From an uncultured Shinella sp. (GTDB lineage Bacteria; Pseudomonadota; Alphaproteobacteria; Rhizobiales; Rhizobiaceae), in assembly GCF_946479415.1 (NCBI RefSeq), contig NZ_CAMLFY010000161.1, positions 1 through 8,328 of the forward strand: DNA of 8,328 nucleotides, written 5' to 3'. The notes beneath the pieces are model-generated. The model had not been told where the DNA came from and did not search any database. It saw nothing but the letters and a program-made list of their open reading frames with translations. The translations under genes were made by a program, and so were the position numbers. Below, piece after piece: positions 6,061-8,328 of the stretch (the stretch's first letter is position 1; each line of letters starts with the position of its first letter).

Positions 6061-6717
6061 TCAGGACGCCAGCGACACCGCCGCATTGACCGCGGCGGCG
6101 ACCAGCACCGTGTTGAAAAAGAAGGACGCAATCGCGTGCAGCAGATTGACCTTGCGCATTGCCGTGGAGGTAATCGCGACGTCGGAAGTCTGCGCCGTCA
6201 TGCCGATCACGAAGGCGAAATAGAGAAAATCATAGACGCCGGGCGGCGCCTTGCCGGGAAAATCGAGGCTGCGGCCGGCATCCTGGCTCTCTTCCGTGCT
6301 GCCGGGGCGCCAGTAGAGATGGGCATAGTGCAGGGCGGCCATGGTGTGGATGGTGAGCCAGCCGAGCGCGACCGAGGCAAAGGCGAGCACGAATTCGAGG
6401 CCGGACGCCGCAGGCGCGTTCAGCACGACGAACAGCGACCCCGTCGCGACGGCGGCCGCAAGGACGGTGACAGCGAAGATGATCGCTACAGGCTCGTCGG
6501 CGTCGGTTGCGTAATGTTCGAGATATCCGGCCGTCAGATGCGGCAGCCGCACGGCCGTCAGCGCAAGATAGCTGAGAAAGAAGGCAATCGCCGCGATGTC
6601 GATGGCGAAATCCGGCTTCAGCCAAACCGCAGGGATGCCCAGAAGCAGGGCGGCGCCGACACCTGCATAGAAAGGCACGTGCCGGCCATAGACCTTGCGT
6701 CCCGGCGCCTTCGTCAT
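6061..6717 (-). CDS. DUF1345 integral membrane protein (218 aa)
   Basis: This inner-membrane protein has about six hydrophobic segments (near residues 14-32, 38-56, 77-99, 106-126, 162-178 and 192-214). The blocks LTIHTMAALHYAHLYW (121-136) and GVYDFLYFAFVIGMTAQTSDV (160-180) are the ones I associate with the DUF1345 family, whose function is unknown. The short charged stretch between them (137-158) is probably a cytoplasmic or periplasmic loop. Its ATG shares four bases (ATGA) with the stop of the YaiI gene and has no ribosome binding site of its own, so translation is probably coupled. Its place directly before fghA suggests co-expression, but gives no evidence for a role in formaldehyde metabolism. 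Confidence 0.88.
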   Translation of the reverse strand: MTKAPGRKVYGRHVPFYAGVGAALLLGIPAVWLKPDFAIDIAAIAFFLSYLALTAVRLPHLTAGYLEHYATDADEPVAIIFAVTVLAAAVATGSLFVVLNAPAASGLEFVLAFASVALGWLTIHTMAALHYAHLYWRPGSTEESQDAGRSLDFPGKAPPGVYDFLYFAFVIGMTAQTSDVAITSTAMRKVNLLHAIASFFFNTVLVAAAVNAAVSLAS

Positions 6718-7187
6718 GCGCCGGCCCGCGCGCTCTTCGCCCGGCGGCAGAGCCGGTCGAGCGTTTCCAGGAAGGCGGAACGGTCGCGCGGCGAGAAGGC
6801 GGCGTTGTAGCCCTTGCTCTCGCCGGTCTCGCGCAGATGCGCACCGAGATCACGCATGGCGCTCGCCATGCCGATATTCGCCCGGTCGAACAGCCGCCCG
6901 GTCGGTCCCGTCACATGCGCGCCCTTGGCGACGCAGCGCACCGCCAGCGGCACATCGGCCGTGACCACTATGTCGCCCTCGATCACAGCGTCGGCGATCC
7001 AGTTGTCCGCCGCATCGAACGCGCCGGAGACGATGACGTTCTTCACCATCGGATCGCGCGACGGACGCAGACCCGAATTGGCGACGAAGGTCACCGGCAG
7101 TCCGTGACGCTCCGCGACCTTGATAATCTCCGGCTTCACCGGGCAGGCATCCGCGTCGACATAGATGGTGGGTGGCGTATCAGTCAT
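6714..7187 (-). CDS. YaiI/YqxD family (UPF0178, DUF188) protein (157 aa)
   Basis: This is a small soluble protein of the YaiI/YqxD family, thought to have a PIN-like nuclease fold; its substrate is not established. Family landmarks are YVDADACPVKPEI (9-21), VTFVANSGLRP, VTADVPLAVRC and LFDRANIGMASAMRDLG. The conserved acidic residues D11 and D13 near the N-terminus are where PIN-like proteins bind metal. The ATG at 7187 gives the standard N-terminus; an in-frame ATG at 7217 would add ten residues lying wholly in the end of the toxin gene. It overlaps the toxin stop by 8 bases and the DUF1345 start by 4, so it looks translationally coupled at both ends. Confidence 0.92.
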   Translation of the reverse strand: MTDTPPTIYVDADACPVKPEIIKVAERHGLPVTFVANSGLRPSRDPMVKNVIVSGAFDAADNWIADAVIEGDIVVTADVPLAVRCVAKGAHVTGPTGRLFDRANIGMASAMRDLGAHLRETGESKGYNAAFSPRDRSAFLETLDRLCRRAKSARAGA

Positions 7188-7479
7188 CGAAATAACGGTG
7201 ATAGTCCCTGGCCGCATTCAAAAGGCGTACGAGTTCTATGCCGGAACCGTCCGCCAATGCGGCGTAGATGATGATATAGCGTCGGAACGGCAATAGACGC
7301 ATCTCGGGATAGCGCGGAAAGCGCTTCGGTCCAAGGCCCGGATTGTCCGAAAGCAGGCGATAATGCCGTTCCAGCTCGAGAAGGAAGGCATCGGCGCGGT
7401 CTTCGCTGTCTCTTGCGATGAAGTCCCATACCGCACGCAGGTCCTCGATGAATTGGGGGCGGCGGAGAATGCGTCCCAA
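7180..7479 (-). CDS. parE: ParE/RelE-type toxin (99 aa)
   Basis: This is the toxin of a type II toxin-antitoxin pair, of the ParE/RelE fold. The family pattern is clear: an N-terminal helical region (FIEDLRAVWDFIARDSEDRADAF, 10-32), PGLGPKRFPRYPEMR, then the beta core RRYIIIYAAL and the C-terminal LLNAARDYHRYF with the usual RD. Known ParE toxins poison DNA gyrase, RelE toxins cut mRNA on the ribosome; the sequence alone does not decide, though it looks more ParE-like. No ATG is present: the only sensible start is TTG at 7479, 5 bases after the antitoxin stop, with GGAG 9 bases upstream overlapping the antitoxin's last codons. Weak initiation fits low toxin output relative to antitoxin. The gene overlaps the YaiI start by 8 bases. 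Confidence 0.9.
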   Translation of the reverse strand: MGRILRRPQFIEDLRAVWDFIARDSEDRADAFLLELERHYRLLSDNPGLGPKRFPRYPEMRLLPFRRYIIIYAALADGSGIELVRLLNAARDYHRYFDD

Positions 7480-7484
7480 AGCGA

Positions 7485-7739
7485 CTATCTCCGCTGCCGA
7501 AACAGGGCGTTCAGCGTTTCGGCGCTTTCCATGTCCGTCGCTTCGCCGCTTGCAAGACCGGTTTCGATTGCATCTTCGAACCCAGCAAGAACCTTTGCCG
7601 CTTCCCGTTCGTGTTCTTCAAGCAAGCGCAACCCGGTGGAGACGACATCATTGGTGCCGTCGAAGCGACCCGAGCGGACCAGGCGTTCAACGAGCGCCTG
7701 CTGCTCTTTTGTCAGCGATACGGCAGATCCCTGCGACAT
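7485..7739 (-). CDS. parD: ParD-type ribbon-helix-helix antitoxin (84 aa)
   Basis: This is the antitoxin partner of the following ParE-like toxin. Residues 5-44 match the ParD/CopG ribbon-helix-helix DNA-binding fold: a short strand (SAVSLTKEQ), then helices around QQALVERLVRSG and TNDVVSTGLRLLEEHE, with the GRFDGTNDVV turn typical of ParD. The remainder (about 45-84) is a helical acidic tail that should wrap the toxin. Type II antitoxins of this kind usually repress their own promoter. A near-perfect palindrome 50 bases upstream (7789-7810) is a candidate site. The ATG at 7739 gives the full fold, with a weak ribosome binding site (GGGAA). Antitoxin-before-toxin order is the usual parDE arrangement. 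Confidence 0.9.
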   Translation of the reverse strand: MSQGSAVSLTKEQQALVERLVRSGRFDGTNDVVSTGLRLLEEHEREAAKVLAGFEDAIETGLASGEATDMESAETLNALFRQRR

Positions 7740-7788
7740 GGCGGTGTTCCCGTGAAATGATGGTGCTGAAAGTCTAGCAATTCCCGAG

Positions 7789-7810
7789 GGGTAAGAACAG
7801 GTTCTTGCCC
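7789..7810. promoter_or_regulatory. 22-bp near-perfect palindrome between the acetyltransferase gene and parDE
   Basis: Plus-strand arms GGGTAAGAAC (7789-7798) and GTTCTTGCCC (7801-7810) match as an inverted repeat at nine of ten positions around a 2-base centre; the one exception is T opposite G. It lies in the only real gap (86 bases) of the minus-strand gene run, 50 bases before the parD start. Symmetry and position suit an operator for the ParD-ParE complex. No T run follows on the minus strand, so it is a poor terminator for the acetyltransferase gene. Confidence 0.45.
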
Positions 7811-7825
7811 GTCATTTGATGACCG

Positions 7826-8290
7826 TCAGTCTGTCGCAGCCCGCACCATGTCGATATGCGGAATGCCGTCCTCGACATATTCCTCCGAGATCGGCGTGAA
7901 GCCGAGTGCCGTGTAAAAGTGCTCCAGATAGCTTTGGGCCGAAAGTTCGATAGCCATATCCGGAAAATGCTCCTCACAGGCGCGGATGGCTTCGCGCATG
8001 ATCGTTTCGCCCAGCCCCTTGCCACGATGGCCGGGCGCGACGAGCACGCGGCCGATGCGGGGTGCCGCGCCGTCTTCCGGCGGCAAGAGCCGGGCATAGG
8101 CGGCGGTATCGCCGTCGATCAACAGGCGCAGGTGGAGCGCATCGGTATCCTTGCCGTCCAGTTCCGGATAGGCGCAGGCCTGCTCCACCACGAAGACCGA
8201 CACGCGCAAAGTCAGCAGTTTATAAAGCTCGACGGCGGAGAACGTTTCCATCCTCCGCACGTCGATGCTGTAGGGCGTCTGCGTGCTCAA
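7826..8290 (-). CDS. elaA: ElaA-like GNAT-family N-acetyltransferase (154 aa)
   Basis: This acetyl-CoA-dependent N-acetyltransferase resembles E. coli ElaA along its whole length: LYKLLTLRVSVFVVEQACAY (23-42), AYARLLPPE (64-72), the acetyl-CoA loop IGRVLVAPGHRGKGLG (79-94), LSAQSYLEHFYTALGF (116-131) and the C-terminal EDGIPHIDM (140-148). The acceptor substrate is unknown. The start is TTG at 8290, whose last bases overlap the stop of the upstream gene (TTGA). An internal ATG (residue 14, at 8251) has GGAGG directly abutting it, too close for initiation, and would remove conserved N-terminal residues. The overlap implies translational coupling to the formaldehyde dehydrogenase gene at the window edge. 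Confidence 0.9.
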   Translation of the reverse strand: MSTQTPYSIDVRRMETFSAVELYKLLTLRVSVFVVEQACAYPELDGKDTDALHLRLLIDGDTAAYARLLPPEDGAAPRIGRVLVAPGHRGKGLGETIMREAIRACEEHFPDMAIELSAQSYLEHFYTALGFTPISEEYVEDGIPHIDMVRAATD

Positions 8291-8328
8291 TAGACGACCA
8301 CGCCGCGGATGCTCTCACCCTTGTGCAT
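8287..8328 (-). CDS. frmA: C-terminal 13 codons of S-(hydroxymethyl)glutathione dehydrogenase / class III alcohol dehydrogenase (cut by window end)
   Basis: On the minus strand, from the window edge, the frame reads MHKGESIRGVVVY and then TGA. This is very like the C-terminus of class III zinc alcohol dehydrogenases (the FrmA/AdhC/GSH-FDH family), which ends in a segment of the form DLMHxGxSIRxVVxY. These enzymes oxidise S-hydroxymethylglutathione, formed from formaldehyde and glutathione, to S-formylglutathione, the substrate of FghA, which is encoded 2.2 kb downstream on the same strand. The stop overlaps the acetyltransferase TTG start by four bases. Only 13 residues are seen, so the call depends on this tail plus the fghA context. 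Confidence 0.7.
   Translation of the reverse strand: MHKGESIRGVVVY

Noticed and set aside
5605..6810. 401-codon plus-strand open frame antisense to fghA, DUF1345 and yaiI
   Set aside because: It lies wholly opposite three well-recognised genes, its composition (rich in R, G, H, E) is typical of antisense frames in GC-rich DNA, and it shows no known domain.
7789..7810. LexA (SOS) box near the GTTC/GAAC sequences upstream of parDE
   Set aside because: The alphaproteobacterial LexA box is a direct repeat GTTC-N7-GTTC. Here GAAC and GTTC form an inverted repeat with a 2-base spacer.

Overview
The window is a GC-rich, densely packed stretch of a chromosome from an alphaproteobacterium, most likely of the order Hyphomicrobiales (Rhizobiales) and probably Rhizobiaceae. 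The protein types (F1-ATPase assembly chaperone ATP12, PccB, the glutathione-dependent formaldehyde pathway, DUF1345), the run rluC-like / HAD / ATP12 and the codon usage fit that group. The assignment rests on recognition, not on a database search.

Left half, plus strand (1-4680). A pseudouridine synthase of the RluA/RluC family, cut by the window edge, a HAD phosphatase and an ATP12-type F1-ATPase assembly chaperone follow each other with 1-base stop/start overlaps (TGATG), so they almost certainly form one operon. Next comes an unrecognised exported basic protein. After a 113-base gap holding a perfect 14-base tandem duplication come pccB (propionyl-CoA carboxylase beta chain) and a small DoxX-family membrane protein. 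The biotin-carrying partner pccA is not in the window.

Middle (4681-5205). doxX and sugE/gdx converge over a 51-base gap that is mostly one interrupted inverted repeat. sugE (minus strand) encodes a small multidrug resistance-type guanidinium exporter. Its 5' leader holds two stem-loops, each capped by an ACGG tetraloop, placed just before the ribosome binding site. This is the hallmark of the guanidine-II (mini-ykkC) riboswitch. A plausible promoter would start transcription right at the first stem.

Right half, minus strand (5206-8328). Read in the direction of transcription: the last 13 codons of what looks like S-(hydroxymethyl)glutathione dehydrogenase (class III alcohol dehydrogenase, frmA/adhC), an ElaA-like GNAT acetyltransferase, a ParD/ParE toxin-antitoxin pair, a YaiI/UPF0178 protein, a DUF1345 membrane protein and S-formylglutathione hydrolase (fghA). 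Several junctions are 4-8 base overlaps. The first and last genes are the two consecutive glutathione-dependent steps of formaldehyde oxidation, so the window shows a formaldehyde detoxification cluster with a toxin-antitoxin module and small accessory genes between its two enzymes, followed by a guanidine-controlled exporter.

No tRNA, rRNA, CRISPR array, insertion sequence or prophage was seen, and no wholly new system is evident. The most informative items are the riboswitch upstream of sugE, the toxin-antitoxin pair inside the formaldehyde cluster, and three small repeats or palindromes in the intergenic gaps.
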